In this document: positions 21,065 through 31,421 of the stretch, in pieces
Numbering within the stretch: the first letter of the stretch is position 1
Layout: the number at the start of each line of letters is the position of its first letter
Assembly: GCA_002104985.1 (NCBI GenBank)
Contig: MCGO01000041.1
Span: forward strand, 1-64,000
Source of the DNA: Rhizoclosmatium globosum
Taxonomy: Eukaryota > Chytridiomycota > Chytridiomycetes > Chytridiales > Chytriomycetaceae
DNA: 64,000 nt
Reading direction: 5' to 3'
The notes under the pieces: model-generated
Seen by the model: the letters and a program-made list of their open reading frames with translations, nothing else
What the model was told of the DNA's origin: nothing
Database searches by the model: none
Translations under genes and position numbers: made by a program

Positions 21065-22577
21065 TCACGGAACAGCCTTCAAGACATCCAAATACAATCC
21101 CAACGCCTCATTAATCACATCCCTACTCTTTTTCCCCTTCTCCACCAACAACCCATTCGCAACCATCCGTTCGGTGTCCTGAATCACATACCACGTAAAC
21201 CACCCAGTCCCGACATAGATCCAAATTGTTTGATACACTGGAATAACAAGACTAGCCGAAGGCAAGAGCAATGGCGAAAAGAGGGCCAACGACCCAACAG
21301 TCAAACCCGTCAAAAGCGGTGCCGCAATCTTCAAGTAATGCTCTGACTTTGCTGTAGCTGAAACGTACGAGACAGAAGCAACTGTTCCTGCGGCATAGAT
21401 TCCAAGGCGGGTAAGGATTGGAGGGGAAAGTGCGATTGTGGAGGACAGGAAGATTCCCTTTGTGAATGCCGTTGCGAGGAAGAGGGCGTATTTTTCGTGG
21501 GGAATAGATGGGGGAGTTTCGAGGGTCTGTTTTGAGAGGTAACTGGTCATAGCAAGGGAACCTGCAGATGGGGAGTTAGTGTATTTGTAATTATTGATGA
21601 TGGGATCCATATAAGGGATAAATTGGGGAACGTATTCGCGATAGACGTGGAGAACATGAGAGTATGTTGCCAATTTCAGGAGTCCCGAGTCCGCGGAGAT
21701 TATGATGGTTTGTCGGTTGATGTTTTCGTTTTCCCAGGTTGATTGAATGCGCCGTCTCAAATCATGATAACTCACCCAAGAAAACCAACGGATTACGAAG
21801 TTTGAAAGAGCTCTTTGACACGGGGCCCAAGAATCTTGATGTCAAATAGGCGGACGAAGCTGTCACGCCCACGGCAATTCCAACTTGCTCAAACGTCTCG
21901 TTGATATAGTCTGTCAAGAAAGTAGAGTCTTGCAAGAAATCGGTGGTGTGGTCTTTGCGGGTTGGGATCCGGTTGCAGAGGTGATCAATGGCCCAGGCAC
22001 CACTTGCAATCGTGGTTGAAGCGAGAAGGAGGCCCGTTAGAAGCTGCGGATTTGAATCGAATTGAGGCGGAGTGTATGAATTGTTTGAGCCTGAGTTTGA
22101 GTTTGAAGAGTTGTTCGAGTTATCTGATGATTTGTTTGAAGAGGATGATGTTGAAGATGTGGGCTGAATCGGGACTTCTTGAGAGGGAGCAGAGACAGGA
22201 ACCCTTTCAACAGACTCAGCGGCAGTAGCATCAGCAACTGGAGAAGGAGAAGGAGCAGGGTTCTCAGGCTCTTGCACAGCCTTTGACCAAGGGTACGTTG
22301 GTGCATCGCCAAATGAGGTTGGAATTGGAAACGTTGGAGGAACTGGAGCTGGAAGCGGCTCGACCTGAACTGGAATTCGCTTCTTCTTTTGTTGAATTGG
22401 AGGCTTTGAAGGCGATGGTGTTGGTGGAGAAGGAGGTGAAGGTGAAGGTGATGAATTAACAGCAAAGTCTGGTGCCTGTGTCCATGTCTGCGATGGCGGC
22501 TTGGCCCAGAATCCTGTCTGTCCAGATAAAGATCGGATCTGGAGAACCGATCCAATGCGCGCACGGACTTGGTTCAT
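21065..22577 (-). CDS. Mitochondrial Bax-inhibitor-like protein (TMBIM5/GHITM type), divergent copy
   Basis: Two exons with an unusually long intron (about 21564-21779). N-terminus MNQVRARIGSVLQIRSLSG is Arg-rich without acidic residues, like a mitochondrial presequence. It is followed by about 130 residues of Pro/Ser/Asn low complexity (SSTSSSSNKSSDNSNNSSNS). Then come about seven hydrophobic helices, including LLTGLLLASTTIASGAWAI, ALFLATAFTKGIFLSSTIAL, GIYAAGTVASVSYVSATAKS and YVGTGWFTWYVIQDTERM. That order matches the BI-1/TMBIM fold (inner-membrane Ca2+/H+ exchange and cristae role in animals). It ends NEALGLYLDVLKAVP, about 20 residues earlier than the paralog at 26173-27212, so it lacks the final helix segment. 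Confidence 0.8.
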
Positions 22578-22654
22578 GGTTGATGTTTTAGGGTCTGATT
22601 TTTAAGTAAGTAAAAACGAGAGAAAGGAAAGAGGTCCCGAAAATGGATATATCT

Positions 22655-22903
22655 TTATTGAGGTGCACGAATGGATTTACGTTCAAACATGAGGTCGTCC
22701 CAGCCTGAAACAGTTGCGTCAACAATAACAGTAACGCTTTCACTACCTTCACTTGTATAATGCAGTTCCTGAATAATGATTCCTCGTTCTTTGGACTTGG
22801 ATAACATAGCAAGCAAACTGGAAATATTCTTGGTGACGGGTAGTCTGACGATTCTGGGCGAAGTCTCGCTTCTCAAATTAACCGCTGTGACTGAAAATGT
22901 CAT
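22655..22903 (-). CDS. Small hypothetical protein
   Basis: 82-residue ORF (MTFSVTAVNLRSETSPRIVR to FERKSIRAPQ) with mixed beta/alpha composition and no domain I recognise. An in-frame upstream extension (LRNNSDASMTFS) reaches a plausible acceptor CTTTTAAG near 22930, so a 5' exon may exist. It lies 78 bp upstream of the TMBIM5-like gene on the same strand. It could equally be a chance ORF. Confidence 0.35.
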   Translation of the reverse strand: MTFSVTAVNLRSETSPRIVRLPVTKNISSLLAMLSKSKERGIIIQELHYTSEGSESVTVIVDATVSGWDDLMFERKSIRAPQ

Positions 22904-24002
22904 ACTAGCGTCAGAATTATTGCGTAACTTAAAAGTGTATAAGTTAACAGGAAAGAAAGGGAAAGAGAGTCACAAACTACATAACTACATACTTTACTTC
23001 AGATAGTGGTGTGTAAAGCGTTGCTTGTTATCGAAACAACCCAATTGGCCAGAGTGAGAGTTTAAGAGAGAATTAGGGATTAGGAGGGTGGGATGGACAA
23101 CTTGGGAAAATTTTCAGGAGATGGGGGATAGGGGGGAGGATGTTTCAAGTCAATAAAGCATAGGATGTAGTTCAGGCACCGGGCTGTAACTTTGCACAGA
23201 GGTCAGAGAGACCCATATCCGCTTATATGCCGAATTCGAGGGTGGTGGATTGAGAGATGAGCGTGTCGCGACCAAAAGATTGGACTTTTCAAGTTGTCGT
23301 AAAAAAAGTTGTCCGGTGCTTCCAAAAGACGGATTCTGAAACAACAAAAGACGCACCCAAAAACGACAAAAGACGACCTTTTCAAAGTCACCGGACAACT
23401 TTTGCCCTCCCACCACTAAGAACGTCTCGCAGCCGACAGCACGTCACCACCGAAAGCTGCGGCATTCTCCCATACGCCCATCGCCGAGCGATCCGCAACC
23501 TGAGACTGAAGAGACACTTCGCTGACGGTTCTGACAGTTTGGACGTTTGACGGACACACACTGCACACTGTCGGTAGGTTATCCATCCTTTCGCATCAGA
23601 CAGCTTATTTTATTTGCTCTTCATAATGTAGATACGCTGTTGTTCTCTTCGCTCCCAGCCAATCCTTGTCTGTCACTCAGTCAATCCTCGTCTGTCACTT
23701 CGTCCGATTCATATCCCCTTCCTCGAAATCATAACCCCTCCCTCGCATTGCACTTCACGTGGTTGACAATATTGCACTGTGGCTAATTCTTAGTCCCACT
23801 GTTGTATTGATCCCACTGTTGAATTCATGGCAGTCAGCTACAACTACTGCAAGTACATCTACCACAGATTCACAATTCACAATCAAAATACAAATCTTAT
23901 CATTACATTAAATGATGCTACGCCAAAGATAGAACAATCAAAATGTCAAACTCCCGTTCCCAAAACTCCCGCACCTCATACACAGCCCCATTTAGATAAA
24001 CT
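22904..24002. other. 1.1-kb region without a gene, containing an inverted-repeat motif
   Basis: Only short ORFs without domains. Notable is the 15-bp inverted pair AAAAGTTGTCCGGTG / CACCGGACAACTTTT at 23304-23318 and 23389-23403. A short ATG ORF starting MSNSRSQNSRTSYTAPFR near 23944 stops just before the recombinase remnant and may be a relic of its N-terminus. Confidence 0.4.
23304..23403. repeat. Inverted repeat, 15-bp perfect arms, 70-bp loop
   Basis: Arms at 23304-23318 and 23389-23403 pair perfectly. The core AGTTGTCCGGTG recurs once more at 25844-25855, with a related AAAAAGTTGTCC at 25895-25906, so the motif is dispersed. It could be the end of a small non-autonomous element. Confidence 0.6.
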
Positions 24003-24386
24003 TTAAAGTTTGAACCAGTTAATCAGTTGGTCTGTCCCCTGACATTGATTCATTCAAACACTCATATTGCGATTCAGAGCGTTGAGATGTTCATCGAAGT
24101 GTTGCACTACCTACTAGCTGACACTGGACGCCGTTGGTACAAATATGGAACACATAGCTTTCGCCGTGGTGGTTTTCAATACCTTTACATCGAACGACGC
24201 TGGAATCTTGTGTCGGTTTGTGATTGGGGCGGATGGTCTCTTGCGTTTGACAACTTGACCATTGTTTGGTATCTGCACGGAGTGTTCGACACGTCCCATT
24301 ATCCTCGCGATCAACTCATGAACCCAAACTATGAGCATCATCAAGCGTGTGGGTACTGTAATCGCTCATGTGCATGTCAACGCTAA
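24003..24386 (+). pseudogene. Crypton-like tyrosine recombinase C-terminal remnant
   Basis: A 120-residue open stretch carries the C-terminal catalytic block of tyrosine recombinases: GTHSFRRGGFQYLYIERRW (the His-x-x-Arg motif), then CDWGGWS in the place of the second His/Trp, and TIVWYLHG with a candidate nucleophile Tyr. This spacing and the RRGGxQ-type motif resemble Cryptons and related recombinases of chytrids and other fungi. The N-terminal half, including the first catalytic Arg and the core-binding domain, is absent, and no ATG is present near the natural start. It is therefore a truncated relic. The tail NPNYEHHQACGYCNRSCACQ is Cys/His-rich. A polyadenylation-like AATAAAAGG follows directly. 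Confidence 0.7.
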
Positions 24387-24477
24387 TAAAAGGAAATGAA
24401 ACGTTTTATTCGTGAACATGATAACATAAATGGAAAGAAAGTAGCACTAGAACTAAGAGAAAGAAGAGACTAACGGC

Positions 24478-25410
24478 TTAGACTGGATTTCCTGCAAAGT
24501 CAAGAGTTTCTCTCGTCCATCTGAACCAACAATATGTAAGAAGAATAGCATCGCAAATATCATGAATATGGAGGTGTTCTCCAGTATCCCCTTGAGGAAA
24601 CAGAGTGTCTTCATCAACAAGAGAATGAACCAAGGCTACAGCATTGGCCTTTTTGATAAGACGACGCGCTGCAGCAACTCCAGCTGGTGTGTTAGCATTA
24701 ATTCCCGCCTAATGAAAGAGTTTGTTAAATTTACAGAGCACCCCCATTCTACTCACCTCTTGTTCTGGAGTCGCACCAAGTTCAAGCTCAATGGAAACTT
24801 TCAATGGATTCATAACAGCAACAATTGTATCTTGGTTTCCTCGAATTCCGACAAACAATCCCACAAGAAGAAGGCTGCAATCGTAACTGCCTTGTATACT
24901 CTCGGGGATTGCATTATGAAACGTTCGACGCAAAGACTGTTCCTCCACAAGACAAACGCGCTGAAGGCTCATGGAATCAAGAGGAATCCGTGTCCAAGCA
25001 TTTTCGATGATTCGATGCAACTGCGCTGCAAAGGAAGTCGGCGTTCTATTAAACGTGCTCAAGGGCTCATATCCGCATGCGTGAAGAATAAACGTTGCAT
25101 TATCTTGGTTTCCACGTCTAAGGGCAGGTGTCTGAATCAACGCCCATGCAACGAAGTCAGAGCCACAATCAAGTGAAAGAGATATGACACCAAACAATCC
25201 TCGGCGAAGTCCATTGTCAACTGATTCTCGGTGCTCCATTAGATCTTCAATTAGATGAGGTTTCGTGCCAGACATTGTAAGACCTTGGCTTTGACAGAAG
25301 AGGCGGAGGTCATTCAAGGTGTAGCCATGATAATCAACAACAAACGTAGTCGGAACACCTGGTCCTTGTGATTGTCCTGGTAGCATATGAGCTTGCAGAG
25401 GGGCATGCAT
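24478..25410 (-). CDS. Mitochondrial Holliday-junction resolvase, Cce1/MRS1-like with SAP domain
   Basis: Two exons with a 48-bp intron at 24709-24756. N-terminal part: SAP-type DNA-binding helix pair (YTLNDLRLFCQSQGLTMSGT, then KPHLIEDLM). The RNase H-like core begins VISLSLDCGSDFVAWALIQT, whose Asp is the first candidate metal ligand. Acidic candidates follow in the helical middle and end with HIHDICDAILLTYCWFRW, whose Asp pair near the C-terminus is typical of Cce1/Ydc2 proteins. In yeasts these enzymes cut four-way junctions in mitochondrial DNA, and the related Mrs1 lost cleavage and helps group I intron splicing. No obvious presequence is visible at MHAPLQAHMLPGQSQ, so localisation is inferred from the family only. 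Confidence 0.75.
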
Positions 25411-26172
25411 TGTTAACTTGGAGTCAATGCTTTTCGAAGGAACCCCGCCTCTTTATACCGCTATCGCTGACCTAAAACACGGTGGCTGTACTGAAACAAG
25501 GTACCTGTTTCATGAGGAGCACGCGATTTGACGCAGCGGTGTTAAACCCAACTTGGATAGTTCCGACGGTTGTAAATATTGTCGAGTTATGAGTCCTTTA
25601 TTTGATTTCCTTCGCAGTTATATCGATAGATGAATAAAGGATAGAAGGAGAGGCAGGCGACGCGTCCGATTGTAGCTGTTTGTTGCAGATTGACGAGTAG
25701 AACAATGGACAAGTAGAAGCCACTGTAGTAGGTTGAGAACGCGGCACGACCTCCGCCACCAGCTAGAAGATGGGGTATGAAACATGGAGATTAGAATGGG
25801 GGTTTCGTAGAAGGTGATGCGGTGGTGTGGTTGCTAAGTGGGGAGTTGTCCGGTGGGCGACGACTTTTTTGTCCTCATCTTTTCATCACCACCCAAAAAG
25901 TTGTCCATCCGGCCGAAGAATTGAAATCAAAATGCGAATGTGTTTGTGACTCAGGATTGTGGGGGAGTTGTGGGAAAGGTTGAAAACAATTAATAGAACT
26001 GGGATAGACAATTATTCTCTATCAGCCATAGGTTATTCCGTCTTCTTTATATGAAAATAAGAATCATTTTTTTAACTTGCAGCCTTTAATCTGATCTAAC
26101 TTGACGATGGTCTTGTGTACACAACATCATAAGTAATACAACTAAAGGTACTTTATTAGATGGTGAATGTGT
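25411..26172. other. Intergenic region, no confident gene
   Basis: On the minus strand, about 25780-25560 can be read as GGGGRAAFSTYYSGFYLSIV with further hydrophobic residues, preceded by an acceptor-like TTCTAG and followed by AATAAAGG. It could be the last exon of a tiny membrane protein, but no start exon was found. It also contains two copies of the AGTTGTCC motif (25844 and 25895). Confidence 0.3.
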
Positions 26173-27212
26173 TCATCTACGCTTGTTGGATCCACCCATA
26201 GCAAGAATCTGAACCATTCGCACGAAAATATTGATGAAATCCAGATAGATTCCAATTGACTCGTTCACGGTATCGCGTTTCTGAACGCCTCTTGACACGA
26301 GGCGACCATGTGCCATCACTTTCTGAGTATCATACAAGACAAATCCACCAAAGACAACCAGGCCACCGTACAACGAAAGCGAGTGAAGGAATGGCAATGC
26401 AACTGAAGAAGCAGGGAGGAAAGCGGCACCCAACGAAGACAGAGCGACCACGCAAAGTCCGGCAAAGAGGGGTCCCCCAAGGTACAAAAAGCGATCTGTC
26501 TTTGCAGTTGCTGCCACAAAGGACAGCGACCCGACAATTGCAGCAGTGTAGAGACCGGCACGAGCAAGGATAGCAGGGTTCAAGAAGAAGAGCGGGGACA
26601 GCATTGCACCTTTCGCAAGTGCAAATGTGGCAAAGAGGACATGCTTTTGGACAGTGTTTGTTGGGTCTGTGTTCATAGTTCCGATCATCGCTCCAATAGT
26701 GACAACCAGGCCTCCGATTGAGGCTGCGATTGGACTACGGGCCATTGCGCGTTGGAATGATGGAGAACGGTGGAGGGCAAAGGCGGAGGAAGCGGTCAAT
26801 GCAAGGGCTGCTCCAACGTATCTAAGTGTATTGAGTATGGGTTAGTGGATTCTCGCTAAGACCTAGGATCGCACTAGTCATGCAAACACACGCACCTAAA
26901 CGATTCACTCAAGTACTCCCGCACAAACGAGTTGGTCGCCAACGTGTCAAAGTCAGTCACGACACCCGCGTTCGAAGCCGTCGCCGAGTTCAGCGCCGCG
27001 TCAATCGCAACGCCGCCAAGCCCAACTGCGACGCCGAGGCCAAGCGCTTTCGTCCACGGAAATGTGGATGCCTTCGAACCCTGTTGTTGCTGGAAGTGCA
27101 TGCTTGGCTCAGACACTCGCCAGCTCGACGATGCTCCGCCAATCCTTCGACGGAGAAGCGGTGTGAACGAGAAGTTGCGCCGGAAGAGGTGGAGGGGGAT
27201 GCGGGTGTTCAT
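26173..27212 (-). CDS. Mitochondrial Bax-inhibitor-like protein (TMBIM5/GHITM type), canonical copy
   Basis: Two exons. Exon 1 ends LSESFR and exon 2 resumes YVGAALALTASSAFAL (intron about 26823-26895). The presequence is basic and Arg-rich (MNTRIPLHLFRRNFSF, then PLLRRRIGG). The remainder has about seven hydrophobic helices: VGLGGVAIDAALNSATASN, IGGLVVTIGAMIGTM, HVLFATFALAKGAMLSPLFF, GLYTAAIVGSLSFVAATAKT and LYGGLVVFGGFVLYDTQKVM. The last helix is NESIGIYLDFINIFVRMVQI, matching BI-1 family C-termini. Animal TMBIM5 sits in the inner mitochondrial membrane and affects Ca2+/proton exchange and cristae. Its paralog lies 3.6 kb away on the same strand but has a long low-complexity insert and lacks this final helix segment. 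Confidence 0.88.
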
Positions 27213-27557
27213 TATTGGAAAGAGTTTTTTTGTTCAACAACTGCATTTCAAAGTGGTATTTCAAACCAACGTGGGAGAACAAGACAGACGTGGTAGTGAA
27301 TTCGATTTCCAGAATATTCTTTAATTAGCTTTCACTATACTACTCACTCATAAACTCACACGACTCTAATATTTTTTAACTCCTTACACTCTGACCACAG
27401 CATTTGAATTCACTGCGACTACAATCCCAAATTTATTCATGATGACCCCAAAATACTGCCAAAATATTTAGATTTGGTAAGTTGGAGGAGCCAAGACGAG
27501 ATGAACTTTCTTCTCTGAAAATAACTCATTGCATCGTAAAAAGAACCAAAAATTAAT
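27213..27557. other. 345-bp intergenic region, nothing recognised
   Basis: AT-rich sequence between two minus-strand genes. It probably holds the 5' UTR and promoter of the TMBIM5-like gene and the 3' UTR of the receptor-like gene. Confidence 0.4.
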
Positions 27558-30500
27558 TTATTCAACCACAAATTGGACATGTCCCTCCTCATGCTCTTCA
27601 TCATCGTGAAGTTGTTGATGAGAACCCTGTATCCCGTTTGAGATCTTGTTTGCTATTTCACTTATCGCATACTTTGCATCTGCAATTCCTTTAGAAACTA
27701 GGCTTTTTGTTGAGTCTCCAAGATTTTGTGGTGGAGCGTGAAACCCTTCGTCATGATATTCTTTCAACTCCCCTGAATCCACAACCCACGACAACGAGAA
27801 ACCTGAGTTTTTGGTTTTCGACAATTCTTTTGCGACTGGCTCGTGACTTTGTACCTCTCCACTCACTTCCAATGACACCTCTGCCATTTCTCGTTCTGCC
27901 CTCGTCAACGCCACTGTTTTTAATGGCTCTTCTCTCTCAACACTTTTTCCACCATCAGTTTGTAGCTGAGTATTGTCGGTATTATCAGGCTGTAGTGAAG
28001 CATCGATGGGAAACAGGAGTCTCAAAATTGGAAACAGTCTCATGAGCTTCCCAGTAAATCCACCTCCATGCCCTCCCTGACTGGCTTCATCCGATCCTTT
28101 TACAATTTCATAAAAGAATGCGTGTACAACAATGCACAGACTCGTGTAAAATAGAACAAGCACACTTGCGATTATCCATCGGTTATCATCATTTCCTGAT
28201 TGCAAGAAACCGATAATGATTCCTGCAAACAAGAAGATGATGATCGTAATCCAGCTGAATATTGCTACGTGGTTATTTCTTTTTAGCTTGTATGGTTGAA
28301 TGTACTGCATTTGCATACATTATTCATGTGCATCAAAGTTTGATTTTTGTTGCACTCACCACAACAGCAAACAAGTAGATGTACATCATGCAGACAGAAA
28401 TAAACATGAAGTACGTTGGACGTCGCCTGAAAATTACTGGAAGGAACATAAAGCAAAGTCTGGAATTCCGAATAAGTAATAGTAATGGGCGAGGTGATTA
28501 CTCACGACCATAACATTTGTGCTGGCGTCCAGTACCACGCATCTTCTGTATACGAACTATATAGAATCGAATATCTTTTCTTACATTAAGATCACTCAAT
28601 TTGCTTCTATTTCTGAATCTAGCAGTCACGAATTAAGTAACAAACTATTATGCGACGGAAACTACTCACAAAGCAATGAAAAAGAAAGCAGGAATACCAA
28701 ATCCGTACAAGACTGCGAAAACAGCTGCGAATGGACTCGTCATATACCACTGATCATCATAACAGCTTATATCTGGGGTTCCGAGCAAGTAGTATCGGTC
28801 GTCGTTTGGATCTGAGATACAAACAAACATTCGCAATGCACGGTCAGTGAGAGGAACGTGAAGCAACATCAAAAAGCTACAGAATCCTTGAACTAATTAG
28901 CAGGGTGTCAGTGTAATGTCTGGTTTGGTTGAATTTTAAATAAAACCTGCATACTGATCCCACTCTGCTAGATGCTTTTGAACTAAGAATCCGGTAATTT
29001 TGGCTTGCCACATGCTCTTCCCGACAGCATACACTTTGAAAATCACAGCGATTATTGCCGGTAAGACCCAAACAACGACAAGCCGTGGATAGTAACCCAG
29101 CCCATAAGCACATTGTAAGTTGATGTAATCCTGTCTCATTTTTTAAATGGCGTCCTTTGAAGTCATTAAACTTACCGTATTCAAAATAGTGATAGAAACA
29201 GCTTTCACAACATCGCCAAGCCGCGAATCCCAATAAATAGGATACTTGTCAAACAATCCAATAATCTGGAAGAAGGTGATCATAACTCCCCACGCAGCAT
29301 TTGAACTTCCAAGCCACGCTCTCCATATCCACCAACCCGGCAACAATATACTCGCAATAACAAAACCAATTGCTACGCCAATACTTTGTCCAGGCTCGCA
29401 AACTATACAGCGACCGTTCGAGTTCACATAACCGTCAGCGCAAAAGGCACAGCGCGATCCTGTCGCTTCGATTCGACATGTTGAGTTTCCAAGACAGTAT
29501 TCAGGATGGAAGCACTCAAGGAAAATCAAAGAATCAATTGGGCTCTTGTAATATCCTGGAGCACTGACTGCAGGTTGCACGCCTCCGGGACAATCACCGC
29601 CGGTCGGACATGGGAAACACCTTCCTGTAAGCATATCGTCGACTAAATAACTTCCAGGCGGGCAGGTTACTGTGACTATCACTTGAAACATTTTCAGCGT
29701 TTGCTTTGGATATGTTCCGTAATCAAACGCTAGTCCGATGTTATGGACTCCTGGAGCTGCAACTGAGAGTGAACACAATACTGTGGTTGCGTTGACGGCG
29801 TTCCGGCAACAACGATCCCATTATCCAATACGCATGATATTGGGATCTTTTTAGGTACATAGTTTAATCCTCCGATGTATATTCTTGCTGGACTCAAACT
29901 GGTGGGCATAACAACATGAGTTGGTTGTACAAAACTACCACCGTCATCCAGACAGGTCCAAGGATTTAGTGCACCAGACGTTCCGTTACTTTTAGCGTCA
30001 CTCGGACACAAGAAATTGTTTCCATCTACCCAAACGCTTCCAGGAACGGCCATCATGTAAATATCCACAGGAATCCAACCTTCAAACTGGTTTCCACTCA
30101 AATCAAGTCGAAGCAAACCATTTACCCAGCCGCCTCCATAAAACCCACCACCAAGATTGTTTGAGCTTAAATTCAGATTCAGAAGTGGGAATGGCGCTGT
30201 GAAGAAATCGTATGGCAACACTCCACTTATGTTCGAAGCTCCAAGTGAAAGGACGCTTAGTTGTGCCAATCCAGATATAGCTGCAGGAAATGTCTGAATA
30301 AAGTTTTCAGACAGGTCTAACACTCTCGTGAAATACGGTAACTGGACGTTGGCGTTTGATGGGCAAACGATGTTGTTTTTGGGAAGTTGAAGTGACGTCA
30401 CCCTGTTTGCAACGCAAACTCCCACACCATTCCAATCTATAATCGCTGAAAGATTGATTTCATTGTATGCAACGTCATGGCATGGATGAGAAACGTTCCA

Positions 30501-31330
30501 TCCAGAAGAGTTGATCCAGGATTCTCCGTGACACGTCGAATAAAAGGACATTAGCTGCTTTTTGTCGTCGTTATGACAAGCGACACCTGGAAGGAGAGAA
30601 TGGTGTCAATCACGTTCGCTGTAGAATAATGTTACTTACCAGAATATCCTTCGCCGCAGACACAAACTCCATCCAAACTACATAACCCTCTTCCATACCC
30701 TTCAAAGCAATCAAACGGACACGTGCTGCTTTTATCATACCCGTCGCTCCACCATCGAGCAAAGAATCCGTCAAACTGCGGTCCAAACGGATCCGTGACA
30801 AACCGAACTTTTATCCTTTGAGTAGCTGGATCCAAATCAGGAACCACAAATCGCCTTCTTTGCTGCAACAGCAAATCAGGTGTCGATAAGACGCTGTATG
30901 TTTTCACACTCCCAACTCCGACATCCAGATACGCCCGATTCAAGTATAACGGCTTCTCAATGTATCCTGACACTTTCCCAATCACGCGTTCACTCGCTTC
31001 TGCAAGCCCTGAAGTCAAGGTACGTCGCGTCGCGTCTAATCCATCAGTGTGAAGAGGGAGGGTTACGAGAATGACTTCAATGCGGTCAATGTCGGAGCTC
31101 GGGTTTAGCTCCCAATGACTAAATTCGATGGTGAAATTGGAAGTTGAGGTTGGAGTGATGATCCAGGCGCAGTCGCTTCCGGCGCGGGAATGTTGAAAGG
31201 CTGGTGATCCGTCGGTGATGATTCCACTGGTGCCTGACACGAGAACGGGTCGATCGTTTGTGCAATAGATTGCTGTTGTATGGCGGCATATAGCCAAGAG
31301 GATAAGACGCGACCAGAATGTTGAAAGCAT
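27558..31330 (-). CDS. Receptor-like protein: CUB-like, EGF-like, LRR, TIG-like, Cys-rich, multi-span membrane domain
   Basis: Starts MLSTFWSRLILLAICRHTTA (signal peptide). Next comes a CUB-like beta domain (GSDCAWIITPTSTSNFTIEF, SHWELNPSSDIDRIEV, then VRFVTDPFG), then an EGF-like loop (CPFDCFEGYGRG, CVCGEGYSG), then leucine-rich repeats (VTSLQLPKNNIVCPS, RVLDLSENFIQTFPAAISG, LNLSSNNLGG, LRLDLSGNQFEGWIP), then a TIG-like beta domain, then a stalk resembling GCC2/ephrin-receptor repeats (CPPGSYLV, GRCFPCPTGGDCPGG, CAFCADGYVNSNGRC). About eight membrane helices follow (GVAIGFVIASILLPGWW to RWIIASVLVLFYTSLCIVV) and a charged cytosolic tail. About six short introns are needed. One missing base near 29814 breaks the frame in the TIG-like part. 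A sensor at the cell surface is inferred. Confidence 0.8.
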
Positions 31331-31421
31331 CTTGGTATCTGAAATGGAATTGTCAGATGCCAACTTTTATTTTGATCAATCTTTCTTCACCCGCATTTCA
31401 TACACCTCAATTCCCATATTT

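Noticed and set aside
24562..25176. 204-residue plus-strand ORF opposite the Cce1-like gene
   Set aside because: It is antisense to the resolvase, whose motifs and intron phase fit the minus strand.
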